This document shows, piece by piece, positions 32,453 to 46,989 of a stretch of DNA of 64,000 bases (its first letter is position 1; every line of letters begins with the position of its first letter). The notes below the pieces were generated by a model. The model was not told where the DNA came from and ran no database searches. It saw only the letters and a list, made by a program, of their open reading frames with translations. The translations under genes were made by a program, and so were the position numbers. Source of the DNA: Russula earlei (taxonomy: Eukaryota > Basidiomycota > Agaricomycetes > Russulales > Russulaceae); contig JAGFNK010000116.1 in the NCBI GenBank assembly GCA_025769875.1, positions 1 to 64,000 on the forward strand, given 5' to 3'.

Positions 32453-35400
32453 ATGCCCAGCCTATTCTCTCGTTCTCGCACAACTTCCTCTCCTCTCAAA
32501 TCGCCAAGGCCCAGCGCTGAACCTTCGGATGAGTTTGGCCGAGTATCCAGCCGTGGTTCTCCCAGAGGCAATCCCACCGTCTCGGGAAAGAAAGAATGGC
32601 ATGGCGAAAAGCCCCGCACCCGCACCCTCAGCGCCGTCAAGGGGAGGGCACCCGGTCTCGTCCTCGCAGAGGAGGAGCCCGTGATCCCAGATGGCAGCTT
32701 TTTCCCCCTCAACCTCGACCCACCAAGCGGTGACCCTTCAAGCATCTCCGATTCAGAACGGGGTCCGTCCCATTTCTCTCTCCCCCCCCCCCCCCCACAC
32801 ACACACATCAGCCCTTCCCATTTCGTCGTGGCACTGGCATCAGCGTCCATTCCTGTCAATCTTGTGTGATCTCGCGCTTTGCCACTTTGGTGATCGCCCA
32901 TGCAGTGCGTGCGCCACGGTCGCGTGTCGTCCGTGCGCCCCGCCATGCCCCATCTCGTGCTTTCGCGCCTCCAGACCGAGACGTGCCCTGCTGACCGTGA
33001 TATAACCATAGGGTCCCGCCACCGCGAGCAAGACTACGGCTACCTCTCCTACCAGCACCACGTCGTGCTTGGCCTCGACGACGTCGATCGCCTCGTCCAC
33101 ACCCTCACCGACGAGCTCGGCACTCGTGGGCTCACCACCCCTTTCCTCTTTTCCAGCCTTGCCCTCGACGTCATCTCTTCTGGCGTTCGTCGCCTCATCC
33201 AGGCTTTCCTTCGCACCTGTGTGCCGTTTCCCGCGCCGGACGCAGAACGCACATGGCGTGAAGAAGCCCGCTTTGCTGCCCCCGCCGAGCTTGCCATGTG
33301 TCTCCGGTGGGGCCTGGCTCGTGTTAGGCGCGTCTCTGGGGGAAACGCCGTTCGAGGTTTCATCTTTTGGGACACATACGTTGAATGGAGCGACGCCGAA
33401 CTTGGTAAGCGATCTTCGATCTTTTCCGCTTTGACTGCCTTGTACCCAACAATGTTCATTCCCCTTTCCAGCTCTAGACTATCCAGCGACCCATTTCGAA
33501 GCCCTTGTCGCTCCTCTACAGAAACCCCTTCAGTCAATCATCATCAATGTTCTCTCCCTCCTCGCCCGCCTCACCGCCCACTCTTCGTCCTCAGGGCACA
33601 CTCCCCCCACGCTCTCTCCTCTTTTTGGTCCCCTTATTTTTGGCCTTGGTCCCGCAGCGCTACCTTTCCACCACACCTATCTCCAATACCTCCGCGCCAC
33701 CAACGCCATGGAACACATCCTGCTTGCCTTCGTTCGCTGGCAGGATGCACCAAGCAACGAATCATCGGGTTCCTTTGGCGGACCTGGTAGTGCTGCATCG
33801 CTTGGCGTACCCACGCGCCTCAAAGATTGGATCCGTGGTTACCCTGCCATGCTCCCTGAACCGGCCACCCGCTCAAGGAAGCATGACAGGCTCCAACCCC
33901 GTCGCGGTGCCCGAACGATGCGTGTCGTGAGTGTGCGGCGGAATGTCCGTATGTATACTCCCGATCTCGTAAAGAGTGCCGCTAGCTGGGCTACGCGACC
34001 TGTGAGCGGCGTGATGCACGTCCCGAACGTGTTTGCTCAATCTCGCGATTGGGAACGAGTCGCTCCGCCGACCCTCAAGTTGACCCCGCGTTATGCCGAC
34101 AGTTTCAAGAAACGCATGGACCTTTCGCCCAATTTCCACCCCCATATGGGCGTGGCCCCGTCAAATGCGTCCATTTCCTCCTCTACCACCACGGAATCCA
34201 CTTTTGCGGACGGCCCGACAGACTACTTTGGCATCGGGAAGCCCACAGTCGCGGGAGAAGAGCGATTCCGGAGTTTGACGGAACTCAAGTGGGGAGAATT
34301 TGAAGCAATGGGCTTCGGAGGCTTGGAACCAAGTGAGAAGAAACTCCAGTTTGACCTTACCGAAAGCGCACGGATGGTATGTCGCGTTGTTTTGTGGCTT
34401 TCTTCATATTCATCACTCGTTGCAGTCCCGAACCGCAAAACGAACGACGCTGACCTGGACCGACTTCTCAGCTAGTGGCTTCAGTCGCATGGACGCGCCA
34501 CTCAGTGCCACCCTCCAATTCAGCAGCCCCCTCGCGAATTCAATCTCGTCTTGGCCAGAACAACAGGCCGATATCACTCGAAAATTGAAAAAGACGCAGA
34601 AATCTCTTCCACCGTTTGGGTGGGACACTGAGCCTGTCATGGGAGCGGAGGCCATCATCGAGGAAGCATTTATGGATGTGTTCTGTGATCTCGTGTACGG
34701 CGGTGGGTGGATGGACACCGAACGGGAGGAAGTCGATCGGGAGTGCAATTGGGCTCTGGTGAGCAGCAGAGTTGGTGAAATGCGTGATTGCCGCATTAAC
34801 ATCCTTCGTTCCCTCGACAGATCGAGTTCAAGTCACTTCCGCTTACGAGAACGACTGTTTCAGGCGGTGCGGACCCGCGCACTTCCTCCACTGTCTTCCT
34901 TTTCGAGGAGTTCGTGCCCCTCGAGTACCGTCAGCAGCTCTCTGCGGGTGTTCAAAACAAAAGAACTTTGGCTTCTTTCTTCTCGCCTGGCAAGACAAAG
35001 CAATGGAAGCAAGCCGCCACGCTGAATGGACGTCCGTACGTTGTCGGGAATGTGCCGAGGAGCTTGAACTCCCGTGAGGCCGAGTTCGAGGGCCTCCTTC
35101 GCGGCGATAATAGCTCTACGAAAGTGATATCACTGGGTCGGGATGGCCCTGTGAAGCGAGACGTGACCCATTCCGAGAGCAGAGGACTTGGCTCCTCAAC
35201 CGGTCCCGTATCGAAGCGAACACGCCCCGATGATATATCTGCTCCTTTGTTCGTACCCCCGCGAGAAGAAACCACCCCTCGGCCATCGACCCCTCTCACC
35301 CCAGCGGTGGGGACCAAGCGACGTTTCCGTTTACCCACGGGTCTGCCGCTCACCCCGAACGCGCGCACGTCTGGTCTAATTCCTTCTCAGGCGGAAGATA

Positions 35401-36578
35401 TTGAGTTCGAGACACGTCTCGCGAGCTACAGTGATGATGAATTGAACAGTCTCAACGCGAGCTCGCGGAAGCTGACAAAGGAGGAAAAGCGTCGATCGAA
35501 GGACGATGCATGGGTGGACATTCTTGTTGCCAACAACGCGCGTCGCGCGGTTAATCAGGATGCAGAGATTCGCCGCCCCGGTGGTCCACGGCCACGCAAC
35601 GTGAGCCGTCCAGACCCCGTGGTCGCGAGCCAGGAGGTCGCGCAGGTTCTCGCGGCCGTTCGTGGCCCTTCACCTTTCGACGGGGAAAGCGTTGACATTG
35701 AGCCGATGAACATACCACACCGTTCGAAAATTGATAACCACGGCTCGCCGCTGGAAGATACATATGCGCCGACGATCCCAAGCAGCATCGACCTGGTGGA
35801 GCCAAAGGAATCGCTGGGACCAGAGCCCCCACCACGATCGCAGCGGCGGATGGGCTACTTTGACATACATCCAGAACGCCGCCGTGCACAAGTGGGCGGG
35901 GACGAAACCCTCTTGGACCAATTTGCGCAGGCGGCTGGAGATATGGAAGATCTTCCTCGACAAAGTGACATCACAGAGAGCGTTTATTCGGGCGGCCCAA
36001 CGCCGCCTATTTCGCCCCATCCGGCCCTGACCAATATCACGACGGAGCGGGCGCGCCCGGAGCCAGGTCTCACACCCTTCCCTCCCGCTTCCTCTGCCCC
36101 AATCCCGGCGCCAGCTCCGCAAACTCCGACCTATTCCCCGCGCGACCTTCAACGGCAGCAGGAAGTGCGCGACAGGCTGGCGGGGAAGCCGGGCCCCAAG
36201 GCGAGCTCTCTCATCGAAATGTACCGCGAGAAGGAACGGCAGGCGGCCGTCTCCAGGTCGCTGGGAAAGCAATCTAGTATGGCTACCGCACCACAACAGC
36301 AGGAAGAACAGGAGCATCAGCGTCAACCCCTGCAGTTGTCAGAGCTGGTAGCAAAAGAATCCACACCGTTGCCACCTCCGCCCCCGCAGCAGGAGCAACC
36401 CGAGCTGCCTCTTCCCCCTGCCACACCTTCGATGATGCCAGAGGAAGGACTAGAGGAAGAGGAGTCCATGGTGCAGCCGAGCTTCAACTTTGATGAGGAT
36501 GATGGAAGGAATAGTCCGTATCGATACAAGCACGGCGCGCCGCTGCATAACGTGGTCGAGGAGGAGGAGGAAGAATGA
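32453..36578 (+). CDS. MSB1: Msb1/Mug8-family morphogenesis protein
   Basis: Five exons join to 1221 codons with matching phases: 32453-32729, 33012-33404, 33472-34376, 34426-34758 and 34821-36578. It starts MPSLFSRSRTTSS. Residues ~94 onward match the conserved Msb1/Mug8 domain (PF08101): YGYLSYQHHVVLGLDDV, ELGTRGLTTPFLFSSLALD, SSGVRRLIQAFLRTC, RGFIFWDTYVEWSDAE, YLRATNAMEHILLAFVRWQD, then DFSASGFSRMDAPL and VFLFEEFVPLEYRQQL. The C-terminal ~500 residues are Pro/Ser-rich and end in an EEEEE tail. In yeast Msb1 acts in Cdc42/Rho1-dependent polarity and bud growth at the cell cortex; that role is inferred here. Intron 1 (283 bp) contains a 15-C tract followed by a CA repeat. The gene shows no sign of decay and opens the GC-rich host-gene island. 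Confidence 0.85.
32782..32808. repeat. poly-C and CA microsatellite in MSB1 intron 1
   Basis: A run of 15 C is followed immediately by about six CA units. It lies within the 32730-33011 intron. Similar C tracts recur in introns and spacers to 46.6 kb. Confidence 0.85.
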
Positions 36579-38970
36579 ATCATAGCGTAATGAACTTGCC
36601 GTGCGTGGCCTCCCTCATCATCGAAAGACCGATGTCGACATCCCCGGCTTTACTCCCCTCTCTTTCACTTTTTGACGCGCTCTCCAGTTCCTTGCCTGCT
36701 TTCCGGTACCTACTGCTCTGTCGATGAACCCGACGATTTCGCCGAGACGAGACGAGAAAAAGCTATTGATACCTCATCCCGTACAGCTCCCCCCATTTTT
36801 TCCCCTTAATGATTCAATACCCGCCGGCGCGCGAAGTACCCGTACAATTGGTCGTCGAACTGTCGTTCATTCCCTTCTTTTTTTTTTTTTCACATTTCTC
36901 CCCCTCTCTCCTGCTTCTTTATTCTCTTTATGCTGCCCTTGGCGGATTCCGATCTCTCCTTTCTCTCCCAATTAGTCCGACCCTGCCTTTCCTGCTATCT
37001 ATCCACGCGATCGATGCTGTTTTCTCTCTCTTTATCTTTCGAGCGCTACCATATATATCTACATTGCCACCAAACATGATGATGCTCGTTCTACATCCGT
37101 CTCGCCCAAACCCCTCCCTCCCCTCATCCTATTCTACTAGTCGAAATAACGCGAAGCTGCAGGGAATCAAGTAACTTTATATATTTTTGTGAGAAACTTG
37201 TGTCCTTACCCGGGCCTTTTCGTACGCTTTTGAATTTGCCATGGGACGACGCGTTCACTCGTTTTCGCTGCTGTTTTCATTTTTTGCAATATCAGATCGT
37301 GATGAAAATCCTCCCGTGGCAATTACCTTGATCGAAGTTTGGCATGGCCGTCGAGTGAGCTCAGTTCCGCAACACAAACACTTGGGCGATTCGGGTGCCT
37401 CAGCCGGCTTGTGTGACCAGACCACACGCTCCAATTGCCCTCAGGCTGAGGATGCTGCCCTTTCGATTCCCTCCAGCTGCGTTCCCGGTAACAGGTACTG
37501 GCTGCCGACTCGGACCATCCTGTTCGAACATATTCCTTCGACCATGCACCGTCGCTGGCACCTCTTCTGTTGCATCCCTACTGATAGTCGACCTCACGTT
37601 GCACACCAGATCTCAGCGCGACAGAGGCGTATGAAATACCAACCCCCCCCCCCCCCCCCCCCCCCCGCTTCATCGTCTTCACCTCCCTCTTATCCAGATT
37701 CAGAGGCTTCATCTTTCACACATTCAGAAGGGCCCGCTTCCACATTCCCCCCCCCCCCCCACCCCGGACTCAGGCTCTCACCTCCACACAGGCCACCACA
37801 GTGGCATCGCACACATCGAACAACGCCCGTTCAAGCGCATATTCGCACAGGCCATCTACTACGGCCTGCCTCAAGCCCCCCCCCCCCCCCCCCCCGCATT
37901 CGAGTTCTTTCATTCGACTGCACGTTCACTGGCCCTTTCTGGGGTGGGGGTGGAACTTCTGCTTTCGCATGGTCCCACCTCACCCACCTCACCTCAACAC
38001 AGAGATTTCTTTTTTTTTTTCGCCGCTCGCCAGCCGCTTTTGGTTGGTTCGGTGTTGGTCTCTCCGAGTCTTATCGGCCGGCGGCGTGATAGGCGCCGCT
38101 ACGGGACCCGACTGAGGGTCGTTGACCAAGATAAAGGTAGAAGGAAGGAAAAGAACCAAAGCTACGCATCCTGGGTACTAGTAGGCGGTTTCTTCATACG
38201 CCGCAATAACCGACATGTTCACCGGCGTCCGTTTAAATTCACGTTTCAGGGGGGGGGGGGGAGGGGGGACTCCACGGCGATGCGTTCGAACGCCGTGAGC
38301 TCCATGGGGCGTCTCGATGTTTTTTTGGATCGACGGAATCCGGGTATATGAAAAAAAATCCGTATGCCGTCGTTCACACACGGACGCTCACACACGATTT
38401 TTGGCCGCCACCTTCGGGGGCAATGGCATAAAACTCGCCTTCGATCTTCTCTTTTTTATCTTCCTGTTTAATGTCCCGTCTTGTGTTTGACTGTGATTTA
38501 GTACCTCCAGGGCGCGACTCTCACACCGCACGCGCATCAAATGCACATAGCCTGGCTGGACGATGATGATCGCTGACAGCATCAAGTTGTTTGCCCGTCT
38601 CACTGCAGACGATCCCGATCAGTCATCTTGATGCCAATCCGTTATGTCGGAATTTTTGGGAGGCCATTATAACGCCATTATATGCGAAATATAATCGCAT
38701 TATAATGGCCTCCCAATTTTCCGACGTAATAGCGGCCTGTGAGGTCTCGGCGAGGTATAAGAATCGGCGGATGCTGCCAGCTTAGATTCTCTCCAGCTGT
38801 GCTCCCACCGTATTCACTCATCACACGCTAACAGGTACTGGCTACCGACTCTGACCGTCCCGTTCTTGCAATCCGCCGCCGTCTTGTTTACGCCTCGAGG
38901 ACTCGCGCGACCTTTTCTTTCTCTTGTTCTTCTTTCTGTTCATTTCTCGAATCTGCAATCACAATCATAA
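36579..38970. other. spacer rich in homopolymer C/G tracts, no gene supported
   Basis: Contains C runs at 37643-37666 (24), 37747-37760 (14) and 37876-37895 (20), and a G run at 38249-38261 (13). The plus frame starting at 37241 owes its length to poly-Pro read from these tracts and is not credible. A segment at 37445-37640 is a diverged duplicate of 38775-39135; both share GGTACTGGCT-CCGACTC and ACTGGCACCTCTTCTGTTG-type sequence. Confidence 0.5.
38638..38733. repeat. ~95-bp near-perfect palindrome (hairpin MITE-like)
   Basis: The left arm reads TTATGTCGGAATTTTTGGGA then GGCCATTATAA. The right arm is its inverse (TTATAATGGCC, then TCCCAATTTTCCGACGTAAT). A smaller CATTATATGCG / CGCATTATAATG inversion lies at the centre. 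It could be a miniature inverted-repeat element or a transcript hairpin. No clear target duplication. Confidence 0.65.
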
Positions 38971-38975
38971 TAACG

Positions 38976-39095
38976 ATGCGTGCTCTCTGCTTGTCCGTCA
39001 TCGCCATTTCCTGCCTCACCGTTGGCATCGCACCGTCGTTTGCGATTCCTTCGACCAAGTACGGTCACTGGCACCTCTTCTGTTGGCACCTCTGA
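38976..39095 (+). CDS. short secreted-peptide-like frame
   Basis: 39 codons starting MRALCLSVIAISCLTVGIAP, a convincing signal peptide ending near SFA, then a short basic/aromatic tail. A homologous start occurs at 47887 (MRTCTVFAIFWLAVGI). The frame could be extended by splicing after TCGACCA into an alternative frame with Ser/Thr-rich content to about 39180. Function unknown; may be a decayed secreted-peptide gene. Confidence 0.35.
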   Translation: MRALCLSVIAISCLTVGIAPSFAIPSTKYGHWHLFCWHL

Positions 39096-39183
39096 AAATC
39101 GACCCTACTTTGCAGATTCGAGCGCCACATTGAGTCCCACCAATCGGGCTCCCCAGGTGAAAGCACCGGACATCAACACCATA

Positions 39184-39660
39184 TTACCGATCATGAGCGT
39201 CCACGTTCTCCGAGTCCATTTCTTCCATATACTTCAACTGTAATTCCTCCAGAAAAAGTTCCAGGTTTAACGCCAGATGCCTCTTCCGCCTCTTCCAGTT
39301 CAAGCACTCTTCCACACACTGCGCAGGGCCAAGAATCTCGCAGGCCAGTCGACGGAACACGCCGTCGTACTCGGCGCCCCTAGGAACAACCGGATCATAG
39401 AAAGAGTCATAAGTAGGTGGTTCCTCCCCTCCCACTTACGATCACTGTTATGTTCATCATCCGTCCAAATCCTGGTACCAAGCGGCGCTACGATCCGTTG
39501 GAAGGTCTTGACGAGCGACTTGACAAAGTATGGACTACCCGCGTATACAGGCGGCAGCCTCTCATAGATCTCATGCAGCGTCTCGATGTTAGATAGAACG
39601 GTGCATATCCGACGTGTCGTCCGGAGGGCGTGTAATGATTCGGAAATCTATATCATCGCA
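39184..39660 (-). pseudogene. unrecognised spliced gene fragment
   Basis: On the minus strand, from about 39650, a frame reads ESLHALRTTRRICTVLSNIE and PYFVKSLVKTFQRIVAPLG to IWTDDEHNSD, followed by GTAAGT. After ...CCTAG (near 39380) a second frame reads YDGVFRRLACEILGPAQCVE to a stop at 39184. The phases do not join cleanly, so a small frame break or an unseen exon must exist. Composition is protein-like but no family is recognised. Confidence 0.35.
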
Positions 39661-40307
39661 CTTGTTTATTTAAAGCACACACAGTTTCGGTCCGAGGTTC
39701 TTGAGTCGGAGTCGGGGGGGGCACCGTCTCGCATTTGTTCCCCAGAATATGATGGTTTTTGGGCCATGCACAAGTTGAATGCGGAGGAACACTGTCTGTC
39801 AAGTCACCACCCGCTGCTATCGAATCCCAGATTCTCCTGTCTAAAACGCCCCGCTCTAAAAAAAGCAGTTAACGAGGGCTCATTGGGTGGCGGTCTCTCG
39901 ACAAAACAAATATGGATGGGATCCCGCTACTCACTTGGGGGTAGCGCACTGGCAGAGTCAAGGCCTGCTGCACGTCCGACGTGCAATCTCCCAATCCCGT
40001 GCCTCTGGATAGCCCACTCTCCTGCCACGCTACCTTGACTGCCCTCGCATGATGCCGCTTCTAGCACTCCTCCGACGGGGCGCTGCCATCGTGCTCCACT
40101 GTTCTCGTTCGTGTAGCATCGCGGCCACAGGGACAAGACTCGATCTTTGCAACGAGTGGGAGGGTGCAAATACTTTCTACCTTCAGTTGGATGTGGTATG
40201 AACGGGAGTGAGGAACATGGGATGGAGGGATGGCCGCACCGTTGGGCCGTGACCCTGTTGTGTGACAAGTGCGTTCGACTTGGACTCCCTCGTCTCGCAC
40301 CTCGTAA

Positions 40308-41212
40308 ATGGCCTCCTTCCTGCGCCGTTTCGCCACCTCTGCTTCGGCATCAAAATCGCCTTTGTGAGCATGTCGCTCCCGCCTCCCGGTTTGCTGACGA
40401 CGATCCCCCCCCCCCCCCCCGCCTCCGTCACAGGGCGAACGTGTTTGTGCGGCCCTCATAATGACCTCGCATCCTCGACGAAGATTTCTGATGTCTCATA
40501 TGTGCAGTTCAACGTCGCGATCGCCTCCAAACCGGCGGGAAAAATCGTGTTCCGTTTGTTCGACGACGCGGTGCCGCGCACCGCTCAGAACTTCCGCGAG
40601 CTCGCGACGGGTCAGCACGGGTTTGGCTACACGGGAAGCTCTTTCCACCGGATCATCCCAAACGTGCGTGATGTTCTTCTTCGTCCTTTGTTTTGATGTT
40701 TCTTTCTCTCGTTTTCCCTCTTTTTTTTTATTCTTTGTTTCTTTTTGGACGGACAACCGACAAGTACTCCGCGACAGTTCATGTTACAGGGCGGCGATTT
40801 CACGCGACATGACGGGACCGGCGGGCGTTCCATCTACGGTGAACGATTTGACGGTACGTGACGTCTCCCGCCCGAAAAATTAGCTCTCATGTTTGTTCCG
40901 CAGATGAGAACTTCAAGCTAAAGCACAACAAGGCCGGGTTGCTCTCCATGGCAAATGCGGGCGCCAACACGAACGGTTCGCAGGTATGACGTGAAATTCT
41001 GGTAATGCGTACGAACCCGCTGAAACGGGGGTGCGCACGGGGAGTAGTTCTTCATCACGACGACGGTGACTTCTTGGCTCGATGGACGGCACGTCGTTTT
41101 TGGTGAAGTCGTTGAAGGGATGGATGTTGTCAAAGCTATCGAGGCTATGGGGACGGATTCCGGCGCACCCAAACAAAAGGTGGTGATCACGTCCTCCGGA
41201 GTAGTGTCCTAA
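40308..41212 (+). CDS. cyclophilin-type peptidyl-prolyl isomerase, possibly mitochondrial
   Basis: Clear exons: about 40508-40663, 40778-40853, 40904-40983 and 41048-41212. They encode a single-domain cyclophilin: [107 protein letters not shown]. Active-site residues of the CypA pocket (Arg in FHR, Phe-Met-Gln, Ala-Asn, Gln-Phe-Phe, Trp-Leu, His) are all present, so it should be catalytically competent. An upstream frame at 40308-40363 encodes [18 protein letters not shown], a good mitochondrial presequence, followed by GTGAGC. That donor does not phase with the obvious acceptor at 40507, so the true 5' structure is unresolved. The intervening sequence carries a 16-C tract (40405-40420). Confidence 0.85.
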
Positions 41213-41585
41213 CGGAAGTTGTTGCCGTAAGTGGATATGTGATTACATCGTGACGTTGGTTCGGTGATAGAGAACACTACTCATGATGGAAGTGGAGCAC
41301 GACTAGGCTATATACTAGATGCTAGATGTGTAGACAGACAGGATGGTTCCCTCCGGGGACAAGTCAGCCCACCTGGCCACGTGAATCAAATCGAGACAAA
41401 TGGAGTTGGCGGCGGATTGACCCTGCTTTAGAGAGAGCGAGAGAAAACAAGAGGGAGAGAAGGGTATTCTGATCTGTGAGAGATCATTCAGCTGAGCCCT
41501 TGATTAGATCCGTGCGGGCGAACACCGTTTACCTCAAAAGGCCAGCTCGTCCCCCTCAGAACGTATTCGTCCTGTCCCCGCCTTC

Positions 41586-43334
<1,749 letters not shown>

Positions 43335-43556
43335 ACGCGCGGTGCTCCGGTCGTTGTCATTTTCATTCCCTTCCACTGTACATACGCACGTCTATGTAAC
43401 TTTAACAAGTCGACCTTGTGGGAAGAAATCCTCGATGATCGGGGTCCGATCACGCTTGGTTGTGAGATTGAGGTGTGACACTTGACGTTGGCTCACCCAG
43501 ATCATCGTCGCTCCCGGATAAAAACCCAGAGGGACGAAACCGGCAACATCAAAGAG

Positions 43557-44972
43557 ATGTCTGATGCGGACGGAGACGACGACGACAACGACGACAACGA
43601 CGCGATCCTCGCGCTCGGCGCGATCTTCACCGTGAGTCTCTACGCTGGCATCCCAATTTCACCCAACCCGAACCGCATAAAAAACAAAACAAAAACAAAA
43701 CAAAGGAACCCCATCGTCCGCCATCGCCCGAACCGACGATCGCGGTGTACGACAGCGTGGTCGAGGCCCCGCCCGAACACGACCAGCCGACGTCGAGTCC
43801 GAGTCCGTCGTGGACCACGATCTCCGTCAGGCTCGTGGGCAGCCACCCGCTCTGGGGCCACCACCTGTACGTACGACAATCCGTTTTGTATATTCCCGAG
43901 TTTCCGCTAACGACCCAGGATCTCCCTTCTCGTGTCTCTCCCGACGACGACGGCCGTCTTTGTGACCTCTTCCCCCCCCCCCGTTTTCTTTTTCTAGGTG
44001 GAACGCCGCTCGCTCGTTGGCTGTCTTTCTTCAGCGCACGCCAGAGCTCTATGTCGGGCGCACCGTACTCGAACTGGGCGCAGGCGGCGGCCTACCCGGT
44101 CTAGTCGCCTCAAAGTGCGGCGCGCGAAAGGTGCGTCGAGTGCCGATGGGAGGAGCCGTCGTACCTACGTCCTACCCTCCAACGCATCCCGTCCCTCCGG
44201 GGTGGTTCACGAATCATCAAGAAGAAACGAAAAATAACGCGAACCGCGTTTTTTTTTTTTATAGGTGGTCCTCACCGACTATCCGGACCAGGCCCTCCTC
44301 GACAATTTGGCCCACAACGTCGACCGGAACGTCGAGCCCGCCCGCCGCGCCGCGACGTGCGTGCGGGGATACGTGTGGGGAGGCCCAGTCGACCCGCTTC
44401 TCGGGCTCCTCGCGCCGCCGCAGTCGGACACCGGCGGCGGTGCGAGCGCCGCGGCTGATGGTGCTCGTCGGGCGGACGCGGACGCAGAGGAAAACGCGGA
44501 CGGAGGAGCGCGCGGCGGCGGCGGCGGCGTTCCGTCCTTCGACTTGATCCTCCTCTCGGACCTCATCTTCAATCACTCGCAGGTGCGCCGCCTTCCTTCA
44601 TTGTCGACAAGCGAGTGATCATGCGTGTGCGCGGGGCGCGCGCTGGCTTTGGCGTATAGCATCGCGCGCTGCTCACGACGTGCGAGCGTGCCATCGCACC
44701 CGCCGGGTGCGTGCTCGTGTTTTATACCCACCATCGGCCCCACCTCGCCCGGCGCGACATGCAGTTTTTCGACATGGCCCGCGAGGCGAGGTGGGAGTGC
44801 GAAAAGGTGTGGGCGGACCGATTCCCGGTACGTGTCACCGTCTTCGGGACCCTTTGCTTTCTTTCAGACTCGATGACTTTTTCATTCTCAGCCGATGTTT
44901 CCGGACGACCCGGGCGAGGAGGAGGTGCGGTCGACTGTGCATGGTTGGAAGCTCACCCGGGCGTGTCCTTGA
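43557..44972 (+). CDS. EFM7: EFM7/Nnt1-type protein methyltransferase
   Basis: Six exons (43557-43631, 43706-43866, 43998-44130, 44265-44582, 44660-44827, 44892-44972) join to 311 codons. Signature elements in order: LVGSHPLWGHHLWNAARSLA; the SAM-binding motif VLELGAGGGLPGLVASKCGA; VVLTDYPDQALLDNL; the FDLILLSDLIFNHSQ block; LVFYTHHRPHLARRDMQFFD; and the family-specific PMFPDDPGEEEVRSTVHGW. In yeast Efm7 methylates the N-terminus and adjacent lysine of eEF1A. An unusual ~45-residue Ala/Gly/Asp-rich insertion (about 44420-44535) precedes FDLILLSDL. The N-terminus is acidic (DADGDDDDNDDND). Intron 2 holds an 11-C tract and introns 2 and 3 hold poly-T tracts. Intact. Confidence 0.88.
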
Positions 44973-46730
44973 GGAAACGCCGTAATGCTAGGTGCACGCC
45001 AAGGTGCACTCGGGACTGTCGCGGTGCGCGCCTGTTATCATATGGCCGTACTAGTCAACGCAAGGCCGAGTCGTACGAGGAGCGCGTGGCAAATTCCCTC
45101 TCCTGTCCCCTACCGCACACAGTCGCTTGTGCAATAGCCCTTTCGTCTTTAACTTTGATACTCGTTCTCGCCTGCCTCCTAGTCGGTATCCCGCCGTCGC
45201 TGCCTTCGTTTCGACCTCGCCCCTCACTGCCGCCTCCCGCACATTCTCTTCTATCACACTTAACACCGTGCCTGTTTCACATCGCGATATTGCCCTCCAT
45301 GCTGTAAACGCTCGTAGGCACCAACGTGTATAAGTGCGCCTCCTTCCTATCGGGGGGGGTCAAGCAAGCCAGCTTGTTTACATCAGAAATCCAGCCCCTT
45401 TTTGTCGGGCGCAACTCTCCACTCGACCGATTCTCTGCACGCCAGACTCATCGAAGATCGTGCCCGTTTTCTCGCCATCGTTACGGCGCCGATTCCCCAC
45501 GGCATTGCCTCACGCTCTTTGGGCAACCTCGCGCCTGCGTTTGCCCGACCACACTCAGCTCGCTCCTTTGTCTTGCCCGCGTTCCGACCCCGTACCGCCT
45601 CCTCTCTCACGTCCCCGCTCTCTGCCGCCCTCGCCCTCGAGACCTGAGCTGGCCATCCCGCGCGTCCGTCCAGTCGCTGTCGCGCGTCCTCGCCTCTTGA
45701 CCTCCACAGTTACACTTCCACTTCCACGTTCCGTTCCGTTCCGCCCCACCCCGCTCTTGCTCGCCCTCCCTACTCGCCCTCTCCACCTCTTTCTCAAAGT
45801 CTACCTCATTTTCCTTCCCCTCGGGCGAACGAAAATCCTTTTACTCGCACTAACGGCAGTCTCGACATGGGTCACCTCGGCGGTTTGGGCAGGCGTCTAC
45901 CATCGGGAGTCACCTGGCGGAGCACTGTGTCCGCGCATGGTTCGATGATGTGACGGTGACCGAACGCAAGAGAAGAATAGTCCAAAGCACCCCACCCACC
46001 AGTTCAACCGGGCAAAAAGCAAAGCGATCGTGGGAGAAAGACGGGCGTTGACCGATTTCAAGAGACGATTGGCATATGTCGTGATGGCCCCCGTTCGGTT
46101 CGAGAGGTCGCGTCCGTATCTGGCCAGCGCGTGAGGGTGACTCACGTACCAAAGGCGAAATCTAGTAAGGAAAGGGGCATATGTGGCCAATGCATCGAGG
46201 CTGCCCAGTCCAAACGAAGGTCTTTTGGTATCCATAAACGACGGAAGCGAACGTTTATACCCTGACTCTGATATCCCCGCCCGCTGCATCAACTTTGAGA
46301 GGGCACATATCCGAGTTTGCGTGAGAGCGTCTACCAGGATGGCTGCATGCGCGAGCAGCGGGAGAACGACGCACGCGTCTAGAGCTCAATACGATGATCA
46401 TAGTCCCCAGATGTCAGCCGCATGGACGACTCTACGCACGACGCAACGCACCTGCAGGCTCGGCCTGCAATCGCTTCCGCCGCGGCCACTCGGACTTGTG
46501 GAGAGCACATCAATTGAGGCCAGAGTGAGCGAGTGATTGCCTCTGGTGGGATGGCACCGTTGAAAACAGATGAGGTGTGTGTGGTGTGATGGGTACCAAG
46601 AGGATTGATGTGTGCCTATGCCTTGTGACTGTCTGGAAAACACCAAACCCCCCCCCCCTCCCCCGAAAAACTTCTGATATTCTGATATTATGTGATGTCA
46701 TGATGAATACTCCTCACACAAGTGACTCCA
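44973..46730. other. GC- and CT-rich spacer, no gene supported
   Basis: 45120-45870 is strongly pyrimidine-rich with Ser/Pro/Arg chance frames in several phases. A minus-strand frame at 46292-45897 (131 codons; SLDALATYAPFLTRFRLWYV, NRLLKSVNARLSPTIALLFA) has normal composition but no recognised domain and no splice support. Above about 46.7 kb the sequence becomes CpG-poor and repeat-dominated. Confidence 0.35.
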
Positions 46731-46989
46731 GAAAAATCTGAAGTCCAAAATTTTGGATCCAAATTTTATTGCCCAAGTATTGGTGATCACCCGGGCCACA
46801 TCGTCCGGCCGGGCAGTTGAGCCGACGGCTATGTCTCACCACGTTGAAGCGTGTCGGGGACGCTTGAGTGAGTAAGAGTGGGGCTGACCGGTCAGGGAAG
46901 AGAGAGGAGAGAGGGAGAGAGGAGCAAGCGGACGCGCACGCAGTTGTTCGTTCGAGTTCAGGCAAAGGCAGATGTGGAAGTTGAAGTTG

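Noticed and set aside
37241..38089. 282-codon plus-strand frame
   Set aside because: Its length comes from poly-Pro read through C homopolymers; no splice support, domain or sensible composition.
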